This document shows positions 1 to 7,689 of a stretch of DNA of 64,000 nucleotides, one piece after another (the first letter of the stretch is position 1; every line of letters starts with the position of its first letter). This DNA comes from Micromonospora kangleipakensis (GTDB taxonomy: Bacteria > Actinomycetota > Actinomycetes > Mycobacteriales > Micromonosporaceae): contig NZ_SHLD01000001.1 of NCBI RefSeq assembly GCF_004217615.1, positions 3,596,001 through 3,660,000 on the forward strand. The letters are read 5' to 3'. The translations under genes were made by a program, and so were the position numbers. The notes beneath the pieces were generated by a model that saw only the letters and a list, made by a program, of their open reading frames with translations, was not told the origin of the DNA and made no database searches.

Positions 1-453
1 GAAGGAGTAGAGGTAAACGGCGATCCAGGCGCCGCGCGGCGTATCCAACGCCAGACGCGGACCGCCGACGGCCGTCGCGATCACCGACCACAGCGGGATG
101 ATGGCCACCGCGAAGAGGCCGGAAGCAATGCGTGCCCACAAAGGTCCTCGTCTTGACACCGCGTAGCCGCCGGCCGTGCCGAGCAGCGCCACAGCCAGGG
201 CGGCGGGGTTGAAGAGCGCAAAGAGGAACGGTGACAGCGCGAGCCAGCGCCATCCCCGCCGGCCTCCCGTCGTACGCAGATGCTCAGCCCAGCCCAGCAA
301 GACGCCAACGACCACGCCAGGCATCAGGATGAACCCGAAGGTGAAAATCCAGCTCACAGTGGATTCCTGTCCGGCGACCTGCGCCATCAGGCCACGCAGA
401 CCGGTTGCCCAAGCGAGTCCGCAGACTCCTCCGACCACGAGTTTCGGGTACAT
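1..453 (-). CDS. Multi-pass membrane protein, C-terminus outside window
   Basis: An open frame runs off the left edge. It starts at ATG 453 with GGAGG about 7 bases upstream, and at least 151 residues are visible. The protein alternates hydrophobic stretches (FGFILMPGVVVGVLLGW; FLFALFNPAALAVALLGTAGG; ASGLFAVAIIPLWSVIATAV) with short charged loops, so four or more membrane segments in the inner membrane are likely. I recognise no family motif. The 5' side is followed by IS6-type debris, so this gene marks the boundary of the IS-damaged region. Confidence 0.7.
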   Translation of the reverse strand, partial: MYPKLVVGGVCGLAWATGLRGLMAQVAGQESTVSWIFTFGFILMPGVVVGVLLGWAEHLRTTGGRRGWRWLALSPFLFALFNPAALAVALLGTAGGYAVSRRGPLWARIASGLFAVAIIPLWSVIATAVGGPRLALDTPRGAWIAVYLYSF

Positions 454-548
454 GATGACCTCCAACCGGCGTCGCGCTGGTGCTTGGACACTAAGCCGTG
501 TAGGGCTCCGTGTTCATCAGCAATCCGCCCAACACCTGTCCAGCCACA

Positions 549-733
549 CGTACGGGCTCTGTTGCGTTCAGCGTGAGCATGATCGGAGAAGGCTTGACCG
601 GCGTGGTCAGGCTGGACCGGTGAGGTCACCATCTCGTGCCCCGTCCTGGTCACCACCGAGGTCGGCGTTCGCCGGGTTCCGGTTCCCGCCCGAGGTGATC
701 GTTCTCGCGGTCCGCTGGTGTCTGCGGTTCAAC
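549..733 (+). pseudogene. IS6-family transposase, N-terminal fragment
   Basis: A left-end-like sequence (GGCTCTGTTGCGTT near 549) resembles IS6-family termini. From GTG 620 the frame reads through FRFPPEVIVLAVRWCLRFN, the characteristic N-terminus of actinobacterial IS6 transposases. The frame is cut at about 733, where a second IS6-like end (GGCGCTGTTGCGTT) begins. Only about 38 codons remain, so it cannot be functional. Confidence 0.65.
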
Positions 734-734
734 C

Positions 735-902
735 GGCGCTGTTGCGTTGACAGTTCGGCAGACGCGGTGAACCGGCGTTTGCGCTTGGTTTAGATCGCAC
801 TGGCCAGCTCGGCGAACGCCGCAGCGACCCGCGTGGCGGGCGGGGTGTCGACGGCGAGTTCGTAGTGTCGGCGGCGCAGGTTCCGCATGAAGGCGTTGCG
901 GG
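735..902 (-). pseudogene. IS6-family transposase, C-terminal fragment
   Basis: On the minus strand, ending at TAA 792-790, the frame reads NAFMRNLRRRHYELAV then VAAAFAELASAI, the usual C-terminus of IS6 transposases. It is bounded on one side by an IS6-like end at about 735 and on the other by the terminus of the IS that starts near 903. It points towards the N-terminal fragment on its left, so the two come from different IS6 insertions. Confidence 0.6.
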
Positions 903-2154
903 TGCCGAAAACCTCATCCGCGCTGGTCAAGCGGCATTCTGGTACTCGTAGAGGAGTCCGCCGAGTCGATCGTGTCGGTGGACGTGTAGGCGTGTCAGCG
1001 TCGCGGGGTCGGTGATCAGTTCGGGCAGCGGATGCAGGGGGCGGGCGTTGGCGATGCCGCGATGCGGGCGGTGCCGGTTGTGGTGGCGTTCGTACTCGCG
1101 CAGGGCGTGCAGCAGGTGGGCTGGGTTCCAGATCAGTGTCCGGTCGAGCAGTTCATGCCGGCCGGCTTGGATCCATCGTTCCGTGATCGAGTTCATGCGT
1201 GGCGTCCGGACACCGCTGAGGACGACCGTGATCCCGGCGTCGGCGAGGACCGCGTCGAACATGGCCGGGTACTTACCGTCTCGATCTCGGATCAAGTACT
1301 TCACCTGGCATCTGGCGTCTTCGAGGTCCATCACTAGGTTCCGGGCGGCCTGGGTCACCCAGGCGGTGGTCGGGTGGGCGGTGGCGCCCAGGATCCGGAC
1401 CCGGCGGGTGGCGTGTTCGATGACCGCCAGGATGTACAGCCTGGCACCGGTCAACGTTGTCGTCTCGAAGAAGTCGGCGGCGATGATGGCCTGCGCCTGT
1501 GAACGCAAGAATGTCGCCCAGGTGGTGCTGGTCCGCTGGGGCGCCGGGTCGATACCAGCCTGCTGGAGGATCTCCCAGACGGTGGAGGCCGCGACCTTCA
1601 CGCCCCAGGACGAGGAGTTCGCCGTGGATGCGGCGGTACCCCAGGTGCTGTTCTCGCGGGCTAGGCGCAGCACCAGCCGGCGGGTCGACCGGATGGTTCG
1701 TGGCCGGCCGACCCGTGCGGGCCGGGAGATTCTGGCGTGCCGGCGGGCGATCAGGTCCCGGTGCCAGCGCAGCACAGTCTCCGGGCGCACCAGCAGCCGG
1801 ATATCACGCAGCACGTCGCGGGGCAGCTGGTGTAGCAGGGCGGCGAGCCATGCCCGTTCAGTCCGCGTGAACCGGACCTTCTCGCCGTGCAGTTGCCGCT
1901 CGAGGACGGTGATCTGGTGGCGTAGCGCGAGGATCTCGGCGTCCTTGTCCCGGTCGCTCATCGGCAGCAGCCGCAGTGGCGCGAGAGCGTTGGTCACACC
2001 GAGGTAGGCCAGTCGCAACAGCACAGCCGGTCATCCTCGCGCAGCGCTCAACGTCGATCACGGTCGCATCCGGGCCGAGGGGCTTGGGGCTGCACCGGCG
2101 TTCTGATCTCAGTGATCAAGAGGATTGTGACCAGGACGGACGAGGTTTTCGGTA
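903..2154 (-). mobile_element. Complete insertion sequence, 'IS-A' (integrase-core type)
   Basis: Imperfect inverted repeats bound the element: TGCCGAAAACCTCATCCG at 903 and, reading inward from 2154, TACCGAAAACCTCGTCCG, with similarity continuing for about 26 bp. The flanks TGCGGG and CCCGCA may extend the repeat to 897-2160. One transposase gene fills it. The right end interrupts a GntR gene, the left end an IS6 remnant. Fragments of the same element recur at 12.8-13.05, 26.5-27.07, 49.96-50.16 and 52.3-52.7 kb, so this family has been very active here. Confidence 0.75.
927..2024 (-). CDS. Integrase-core (DDE) transposase of IS-A, with compensated frameshifts
   Basis: 365 codons from GTG 2024. 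The N-terminal part has the DKDAEILALRHQITVLERQL coiled region found in IS3/IS481-like transposases. The catalytic core shows D in AADFFET, D in LIRDRDGKY and E in SITERW, so the DDE triad is present. Residues around WGTAASTANSSSWGVK should read WGYRRIHGELLVLG, as in the copy at 26.5-27 kb. Comparing bases, one base is missing near 1637 and one is added near 1605, so about 11 residues are out of frame and the frame then recovers. The product is full length but altered in a conserved segment. Confidence 0.75.
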   Translation of the reverse strand: MLLRLAYLGVTNALAPLRLLPMSDRDKDAEILALRHQITVLERQLHGEKVRFTRTERAWLAALLHQLPRDVLRDIRLLVRPETVLRWHRDLIARRHARISRPARVGRPRTIRSTRRLVLRLARENSTWGTAASTANSSSWGVKVAASTVWEILQQAGIDPAPQRTSTTWATFLRSQAQAIIAADFFETTTLTGARLYILAVIEHATRRVRILGATAHPTTAWVTQAARNLVMDLEDARCQVKYLIRDRDGKYPAMFDAVLADAGITVVLSGVRTPRMNSITERWIQAGRHELLDRTLIWNPAHLLHALREYERHHNRHRPHRGIANARPLHPLPELITDPATLTRLHVHRHDRLGGLLYEYQNAA

Positions 2155-2379
2155 CCCGCAGGTTCTCCACGTACTCCAGCTTCCGGAGCGCGGACAGCGC
2201 CTGGCGCAGGGGCATCGGTGCCACGCCGAAGATGCGCGCGAGCTCTTCTTCCCGGGCAGGCGATCGCCGGGCTGCAGCGCGCCTGACGTGATGCCCTCCG
2301 TCAGGCGGCGGACGATCACCTCAGCGGTGCCGCGGCCGGTGACCGGGGCAAGGACCACGTCCAGAGCTTCTTGCACCAT
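2155..2379 (-). pseudogene. GntR-family regulator, N-terminal fragment, frameshifted
   Basis: The start ATG 2379 faces the peptidase gene. The frame gives a GntR winged-helix beginning (GTAEVIVRRLTEGITSGAL, then QPGDRLPG). Near 2250 one base is lost; the next frame continues correctly as EELARIFGVAPMPLRQALSA and LRKLEYVENLR. The gene then runs into the IS-A terminus at about 2154. The DNA-binding domain is broken and the effector domain is missing. It was presumably the divergent regulator of the peptidase gene. Confidence 0.65.
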
Positions 2380-2429
2380 GTTATAGGTTCCGGCTCTCAG
2401 GCCGTGAGGCCGTGTGCCGAAGGAGAATC

Positions 2430-3212
2430 ATGCCTCAATCTGAGCTCTCTTCTGCAAGCGCCGCGAGGCGTCGGGGGCGGCTAGTCGCGTCCTATTCGAT
2501 GGATGCGGAGCAGAGCTCCGACTGGCTCCGGCAGTTCCTCCACACCCTGGCGAAGAATGCGGCAGCCGCGGCAGAAGCGGCCGGGGCAGAGGTCCTGCTG
2601 GTCGACGCCGCCCGCCCCGTCGACGATCCGGCGGAGCTGGTGGGCGACGCAGACGGCGTGCTCATCCTCGGTGGCGCTGACCTGGATCCCGCCACCTATG
2701 GGCGACAGTGCCAGGTGAAGAACCTGTATGGCATCGACGCCACCGCCGACGCTTTCGAACTCGGGTTGGCCCGCGCCGCGCTCGACGCCCGTCTACCGCT
2801 CCTCGGCATCTGCCGCGGCATGCAAGCACTCAACGTCGCCGCCGGCGGGTCACTGATACAGGATCTAGGCCCCGGAACGATACACAACATCGAATCCGAT
2901 AACTCAACGATGACCACCCACGCCATCGAGATCATCCCCGGCACGCTGCTGGCCGGCATCTACGGACGCGCGCAGCTTGACATCCGCTCCGGCCACCACC
3001 AGGCCGTCGATGCCGTCGGCGCCGGCCTTCGGGCCTCCGCGGCCGCGTCCGACGGGGTCATCGAGGCCATCGAGGGCACTGAAGGCTGGGTGCTCGGCGT
3101 CCAGTGGCACCCCGAAGACCCCGACGCCGACCCTGAACAACTCGCCACGCTGATGACGGCCTTCACCACGGCAGTCGCCTCCACCGCACAAACCAAGCAG
3201 GGACAACCATGA
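2430..3212 (+). CDS. Class I glutamine amidotransferase-like peptidase C26 (gamma-glutamyl-GABA hydrolase type)
   Basis: 260 residues from ATG 2430, preceded by AAGGAG. The nucleophile elbow LLGICRGMQALNVAAGG carries the Cys, GVQWHPED the His-x-x-Glu end of the triad, and GVLILGGADLDPATYG matches the PuuD/peptidase C26 N-terminal region. The expected reaction is hydrolysis of a gamma-glutamyl amide, such as gamma-glutamyl-GABA in putrescine catabolism; the true substrate is unknown. The stop overlaps the start of the next gene (ATGA), so the two were translated as a unit. The neighbouring GntR fragment and lipoprotein suggest a damaged uptake-and-catabolism locus. Confidence 0.8.
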   Translation: MPQSELSSASAARRRGRLVASYSMDAEQSSDWLRQFLHTLAKNAAAAAEAAGAEVLLVDAARPVDDPAELVGDADGVLILGGADLDPATYGRQCQVKNLYGIDATADAFELGLARAALDARLPLLGICRGMQALNVAAGGSLIQDLGPGTIHNIESDNSTMTTHAIEIIPGTLLAGIYGRAQLDIRSGHHQAVDAVGAGLRASAAASDGVIEAIEGTEGWVLGVQWHPEDPDADPEQLATLMTAFTTAVASTAQTKQGQP

Positions 3213-3346
3213 AGAAGCTCAGCATTGTCGGCGTCGCCGCGGCTCTCGCCCTCGTCCTCGCCGACTGCTCCGCAGGGAGCGGCTCCTCCGCAGGATCCTC
3301 CGACTCTGGCCAGACCAGCATCGGGCAGGAACACTCGTTTGTATAA
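3209..3346 (+). pseudogene. Lipoprotein N-terminus (probable ABC substrate-binding protein), truncated
   Basis: 45 codons from ATG 3209, overlapping the peptidase stop by 4 bp. The sequence is a clear lipoprotein signal: MKKLSIVGVAAALALVLADC with a lipobox Cys at 20, then a Ser/Gly-rich linker. The frame ends at TAA 3344-3346, where a mature domain would normally start. The first copy of the roughly 300-bp repeat begins 22 bp later, so the rest of the gene was probably lost when the mobile element arrived. The position after a PuuD-like gene fits a substrate-binding lipoprotein, but no binding-domain sequence remains. Confidence 0.6.
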
Positions 3347-3368
3347 CGGATGCTACGCGTGAGTGCTC

Positions 3369-3670
3369 AATTCCCCTCCGACACGAACCCCCACGGCTCG
3401 ACTGCTAGTGATGCGAAGAGCCGGTGCGTCCTTCGGTGCGCGTGCAACTCCATAGTGGTGGGGAGTGCTGTTCAGGCGTGGGCGGTTCCGACGGTGCCCC
3501 CCGTTTACCCCCCGAAAACCCTGTCCTGACGTCCACAACCAGTGACAAGAAGAGACCAACGCCCCGCCCTGTCTGTGCAGGCCAAGGACCACTTGCAGCA
3601 AGCAATGACAAGCTCGGGGCGGCTGCAGTCGGTAACAAGGGGTCGTCGGTTCGAATCCGGCCGTCCCGAC
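3369..3670. repeat. Direct repeat copy 1 (about 302 bp) ending in tRNA-Pro 3' sequence
   Basis: Colinear by eye with 52907-53208, most bases identical and no obvious net gap. Shared landmarks include GACACGAACCCCCACGGCTC, GTTTACCCCCC, CCTGTCCTGACGTCCACAAC and AAGCAATGACAAGCTCGGGG. No convincing gene lies inside. It ends with the tRNA-Pro 3' core, so it is probably the terminal region of an integrated element next to its attachment site. Confidence 0.75.
3636..3670 (+). other. Attachment-site core, 3' end of tRNA-Pro (copy 1)
   Basis: 35 bp found in all four copies. It holds a T-arm (GTCGG TTCGAAT CCGGC) and the 3' acceptor strand CGTCCCG followed by A. The 5' half of the tRNA is absent, so this is a duplicated att core and not a functional tRNA. 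Copies 3 and 4 extend into CCTGGGGGTCAA, which places the GGG anticodon of tRNA-Pro. Confidence 0.7.
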
Positions 3671-3675
3671 AGCGA

Positions 3676-3716
3676 GAGGGTTCCCGCAGTTCAGAGACTT
3701 GCGGGAGCCCTCTTTT
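3676..3716 (+). terminator. Rho-independent terminator after tRNA-Pro remnant 1
   Basis: GAGGGTTCCCGCA (3676-3688) pairs with TGCGGGAGCCCTC (3700-3712) with one G-T pair, and TTTTC follows. It is the kind of terminator that follows a tRNA gene and is carried along with an att site. Confidence 0.75.
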
Positions 3717-3783
3717 CATTGCTCGGCATGGATGCCTGGTCTAGCACGCCGCTGTTGGACTCCTTGACTCGGGCAGGTGCCGA

Positions 3784-4312
3784 ATGCCACTCCTCGATCT
3801 TCAGAAGCTCACCGTCGGACTGTCCCGGACCTGGGCCGGGTTCCTCCGGGACTGGGACCGGTCGCTGCGTGCCGGGAACTACCCGGAGACGACCCGCTAC
3901 AACTACCTTCTCGCTGCTGCCCAGCTTGGCCGCTATGTGGGGGAGCACTCGACCGGACGCCGATGGATCGGGTGCGGCAACCGAAGACACCCCGCAAGCT
4001 GATCCCCGTCATGCGCGACGAGGACACCGGCAAGCTCCTCGACGCGTGTAAGGGCAAGGGCTTCGCGAACCTGCGCGACGAGGCGCTGATTCGGCTGTAC
4101 TGCAACACCGGCGCCCGGCTGTCGGAGGTGGGCAACCTTCTGGTTGCCGACGTGGACCTCAACACGGAGTCGGTGCACTTCCACGGCAAGGGCGCCAAGG
4201 ACCGGCGGGTACGGTTCGGGCCCAAGACCGCTCGGGCGCTGAGCCGGTATCTGCGGGCCCGGGACAAGCACAAGGGCGCCTGTACCGCTCGGAAACCCGG
4301 CTCTGGCCTCTG
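3784..4312 (+). pseudogene. Tyrosine integrase, internally deleted, frameshifted and truncated
   Basis: From ATG 3784 the first frame gives an SAM-like N-terminal domain (TWAGFLRDWDRSLRAGNYPE to AAAQLGRYVGEHS). After about 3955 the sense continues in another frame with the catalytic domain (TPMDRVRQPKTPRKLIPVMR, GARLSEVGNLL containing the first catalytic Arg, HGKGAKDRRVRF). The linker between them is deleted. The gene stops at about 4290 (RARDKHKGA) where an IS begins, so the HxxR, His and Tyr region is lost. It starts 114 bp after att copy 1, the usual place for an integrase of a tRNA-integrating element. Confidence 0.75.
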
Positions 4313-5361
4313 AGGTGCGGCTTTGTGTGGCCCGCCAGCCCGTCGGGGAGCATGGTGTCGGGCATGCTCCTGCACTTCGGATATCTGATCTTGTGTCAGA
4401 TCCTGCGGCTGGTGGCACAGGGAATGCGCGGCGAGCGATCGAAAGATGTCGAGATTTCTGTGTTACGTCATCAGGTCGCGGTTCTGCGCCGCCAGGTCGC
4501 ACGCCTGGACCTGGAGCCCGTCGACCGAGCCGTCCTGCCAGCCCTGTCTCAGCTGCTGCCTCGTTCCCGCTGGTCGACGTTCGTCGTCACCCCCGCCACC
4601 CTTCTGCGGTGGCACCGTGAGCTGGTCGCCAGGAAGTGGACCTACCCGAAACGACGACCCGGGCGCCCTCCGATAGGGGCGGAGATCCGCGCCCTGGTGC
4701 TGCGCCTGGCCCGCGAGAACCCGACCTGGGGCCACCGCCGGGTACAGGGAGAACTATTCAGATTGGGTTATCGGGTGGCACCGAGCACGGTGTGGACGAT
4801 CCTGACCGATGCCGGTGTCGACCCGGCTCCGCGGCGCGGCGGGCCGACCTGGACCCAGTTCCTGACCGCCCAGGCCAACGGCGTCCTGGCCTGCGATTTC
4901 CTGCACGTGGACACGATCGGGCTGACCCGCATCTACGCACTGTTCCTGATGGAGGTCAGCACCCGGCGGGTGCACATTCTCGGCGCCACCGAGCATCCGA
5001 CGGGGAGTGGGTCACTCAGCAGGCCCGGAACCTGTTGATGGACCTCGGCGACAGAGTCGCCCAGTTCAGGTTCTCGATCCCGGATCATGACAGCAAGTAC
5101 ATCGCGCCGTTCGACGAGGTCTTCGCCACCGAGGGCATCGAGATCCTGCGAACCCCGCCGAGGGCGCCGCGGACCAACGAGTACGCGGAGCGGTGGGTCC
5201 GCACGGTCCGCCGTGAGTGCCTCGACCGGATGCTGATCTACAACTGGCGGCACCTACTGGCCACCCTCGACGAGTCCGTGGCCCACTACAACGAGCACCG
5301 GCCGCACCAAGCCCGGCACCAACAACCTGTGGGTCTCGTAAATCTGGTTCGAAGACTGTGA
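4313..5361 (+). pseudogene. 'IS-C' transposase (integrase core), frameshifted
   Basis: The element starts near 4313 with GAGGTGCGGCTTTGTGTGG and cuts the integrase. Coding begins at ATG 4352 or 4364: the N-terminal coiled region (SKDVEISVLRHQVAVLRRQV), then GHRRVQGELFRLGY and the first catalytic Asp (LACDFLHVD). At 4999-5003 the reading ACGGGGAGTGG lacks one G. The second frame restores EWVTQQARNLLMDLGDR, D in IPDHDSKY and E in NEYAERW. The last residues (HQQPVGLVNLVRRL) look truncated by a second IS start near 5356. A single-base deletion in a G run could be real or a sequencing error. Confidence 0.7.
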
Positions 5362-5530
5362 CGTGCGGTTTTGTGCGGGGTTCGCCTAACGGCGGCGACG
5401 ACGATCCAGGCCGTGAGTGCCTCGTTGGCGTACCTGCGCCTTCGCCAGATCCTGCAGATGTTGGCTCAACTCGCCTGGGACGGCGGCGCCCAAGGACGTC
5501 GAGCTGTTGATCCTGCGGAAGACGGCGCCA
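5362..5530 (+). pseudogene. Second IS-C copy, 5' remnant
   Basis: GACGTGCGGTTTTGTGCGG (from about 5358) resembles the left end of the preceding element. From GTG 5413 the frame reads VSASLAYLRLRQILQMLAQL, a transposase N-terminus. One extra C near 5489 shifts the frame; corrected, it continues KDVELLILR. It is cut off near 5530. Only about 40 codons remain. Confidence 0.6.
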
Positions 5531-5584
5531 CTGGCATCTGCGCGCTGCGCTGACCCCGCCGCGGATCGAGGGGCCGGGCTCGCC

Positions 5585-7621
5585 TCATGACAGCTTGAGT
5601 GCTTCGGCCACGGCCCGGGCTACCGGGTGGTGGGTGAGGTAGTCGGTGATGTTGTGTGCGCGTTCCTTGGGGTTGTCGACGGCGATCTCGTCGAGCTGGC
5701 CTCGCCAGTCGTCGTGCAGCGGGCATCCGATCGCCACGGCGTCGGCCGGGCACCAGGTGTTCAGCCAACGGGCGATGCGTTCTGGCCGGTTGGGCCCGCA
5801 TAGGAGCAGGCGGTTGTATACCGAGTCGATGCCGAGTGGGCTGCCGGCCGTGACGAGCAGGGCGACGTCAAGGTTGGGCGCCAGTTCGTGGATCAGGTCC
5901 ATGGCCACCACGGTGCCGAGGCTGTGGCTGACGATGACCAGCCGGCCCGACGCGGGCAGCGTCTCGCGGACGGCGTCGAGCACGGCCCGGCGGACACGTT
6001 CGTTGTCGAGGTAGGCCGCGACGTCTCGAAGGATCTGTGCGATGACGAACGTGTCCAGGCCGCTGCGGGCGGCCACCCAGCTCAGCTGCCGCTGCAGCTT
6101 GGAGACCACGAGCCCGACGAGGTGGGAGAACCGCCCCTCGGGCGCGAGCACGTCGACGTCGGGCATTCCCGCGCACGCGGCCGCCTCGGCGACGAGCGTC
6201 TCGTACAGGATGCGGGTGGACGGTGCCGCCGGCGCCAGCGTCGCCGCCGGCTGCGCCGACAGCGCCTCGATCGAGACGAACGCGCTCTCGGTCGTGCGCA
6301 CCGTTTCCATGAACCGGTCGCCGTAGAATGGGAACCACACGTCGACGGGGTCGATCGTGTGCAGCCCCGCCAGCGTCAACCCGTGGTTCAGCGCCGCGGT
6401 CCACGACCGGCGCATCGCGCCCGGGTCGTGCCCTTCCTGGCCGCGGCCGTGCAGGAACAGCAGATGGTTACCACCGAGCGCCCCCGGCCGGGCGGGTACG
6501 CCGCGGCGTACGACTGCCGCCTCGAGGTCGACCGACGGGCCGGCGCAGACCGGGACGGCGGCGGCGGGGGCCACGACGATCGGGCCGCCCCCGAGTCCCG
6601 CCTCAGGGCCCATCTCGGCCAGCAACGTACGGTGTTGTGCGTCGGGGTCGAGGGAGGCCAGATGTTTGACGATGACGCTGACCCGCGCGCCCTCGTTGGC
6701 CATCCAGTCGATCGCGTCGTCGCCGTCACCCTCGCTCCACAGGGCCCCGCTACGGCGCAACACTCGACCCTGGTCGTCGGTGCGCGGAACGCCGCAGTGG
6801 TGCAGCGCAACAACCTCCCACTGGTCATTGAAGACCGGGGAGCCGGAGTTGCCGGGCTCGGTGTCAGTCGAATAGTGCAGGAACTTCGTCAGCTCAACCT
6901 CGAGCCGGTTGTTCCGGATGGCGATCTCCTTCTTCCGGCCCATCGGGTGGCCGACTATGTTCACCGCCTCGCCAACGAGGATCTTGCCCAGTTGGGCGAC
7001 CAGGCGGTTCCAGCCGAACACGACGCCCGGCGGTTGCCGATCAGCCCCGGGCGACACCAGCACGAGGGTGAAGTCCAACTCGACATCGGTCACGAACAAG
7101 CCGTCCGGATCGAGGTCGTAGCGCAGCGGCACCAGCGGCAGGTTCTCCACGCTCATCTCGGCACCGAACTCGATCACCACCTGGCGTGCGACCGCCGGGT
7201 CCGGCAGCACGTGGTTGTTCGTCAGCAGCAGCCGTGGCGACACCAAGAACCCGGTGCCCAGCGGCAGCTCGCGACCGTCGTCCCGGATCGAGATGCGGGC
7301 CACGCTCGCCGCCGCGCGAGCGCCCCGGGCGAGGAAGCTCGACGCCTGCAGGTCCTTCGACTCGCCGATGATCCGCTCCAGCAGCAACGGTCGCGACAAC
7401 TCCGTCCGAGCAGCGTCGAGCATCGCCCCGACCTGCACCTCACCGGTGCGGATCAGTCGACCGGCCCTGGCCTCGAGCTGCTCCTGCGTGCCCACCAGCC
7501 GTTTCCCGGCCTCCTGCTTCTCCAGGTTGGCCGCGCGGGCGCTGCGGTACTGCTCAAATCGCTGCGAGGCGGCCGCGCACTGCCGCACCTGCTCCCGACG
7601 TAGCTGAACGAGCTGGTCCAT
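5585..7621 (-). CDS. Trypsin-like serine protease fused to an alpha/beta hydrolase
   Basis: 678 residues from ATG 7621 (GAGAGG upstream). Three parts: an N-terminal charged helical segment of about 85 residues; a V8/trypsin-like domain with His in LLTNNHVLPD, Asp in DVELDFTLVLV and Ser in STDTEPGNSGSPVF; and a C-terminal alpha/beta hydrolase with HLLFLHGRGQEGHD (oxyanion region), nucleophile VSHSLGTVVAMDL and a late His in PLHDD. No signal peptide is visible, so it probably acts in the cytoplasm. Trypsin domains joined to other hydrolases occur in bacterial conflict or stress modules, but nothing adjacent completes a known system: the flanks are IS remains. Role unknown. Confidence 0.8.
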   Translation of the reverse strand: MDQLVQLRREQVRQCAAASQRFEQYRSARAANLEKQEAGKRLVGTQEQLEARAGRLIRTGEVQVGAMLDAARTELSRPLLLERIIGESKDLQASSFLARGARAAASVARISIRDDGRELPLGTGFLVSPRLLLTNNHVLPDPAVARQVVIEFGAEMSVENLPLVPLRYDLDPDGLFVTDVELDFTLVLVSPGADRQPPGVVFGWNRLVAQLGKILVGEAVNIVGHPMGRKKEIAIRNNRLEVELTKFLHYSTDTEPGNSGSPVFNDQWEVVALHHCGVPRTDDQGRVLRRSGALWSEGDGDDAIDWMANEGARVSVIVKHLASLDPDAQHRTLLAEMGPEAGLGGGPIVVAPAAAVPVCAGPSVDLEAAVVRRGVPARPGALGGNHLLFLHGRGQEGHDPGAMRRSWTAALNHGLTLAGLHTIDPVDVWFPFYGDRFMETVRTTESAFVSIEALSAQPAATLAPAAPSTRILYETLVAEAAACAGMPDVDVLAPEGRFSHLVGLVVSKLQRQLSWVAARSGLDTFVIAQILRDVAAYLDNERVRRAVLDAVRETLPASGRLVIVSHSLGTVVAMDLIHELAPNLDVALLVTAGSPLGIDSVYNRLLLCGPNRPERIARWLNTWCPADAVAIGCPLHDDWRGQLDEIAVDNPKERAHNITDYLTHHPVARAVAEALKLS

Positions 7622-7689
7622 CACACACACCTCTCACGTGTCTCCAGGGTCAACGGAACCCCGCCATGCGCAGTCGCCTTCGAGACGGT

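Noticed and set aside
3333..3346. TTTGTATAAC at the end of the truncated lipoprotein, similar to the palindrome at 31861
   Set aside because: Only one half of the palindrome is present, it lies inside a reading frame and no gene starts nearby. Chance similarity is likely.
5888..7603. Open frame of 571 codons opposite the protease/hydrolase fusion
   Set aside because: Arg/Val/Gln-rich antisense product with no family features; the minus strand has two complete catalytic domains.
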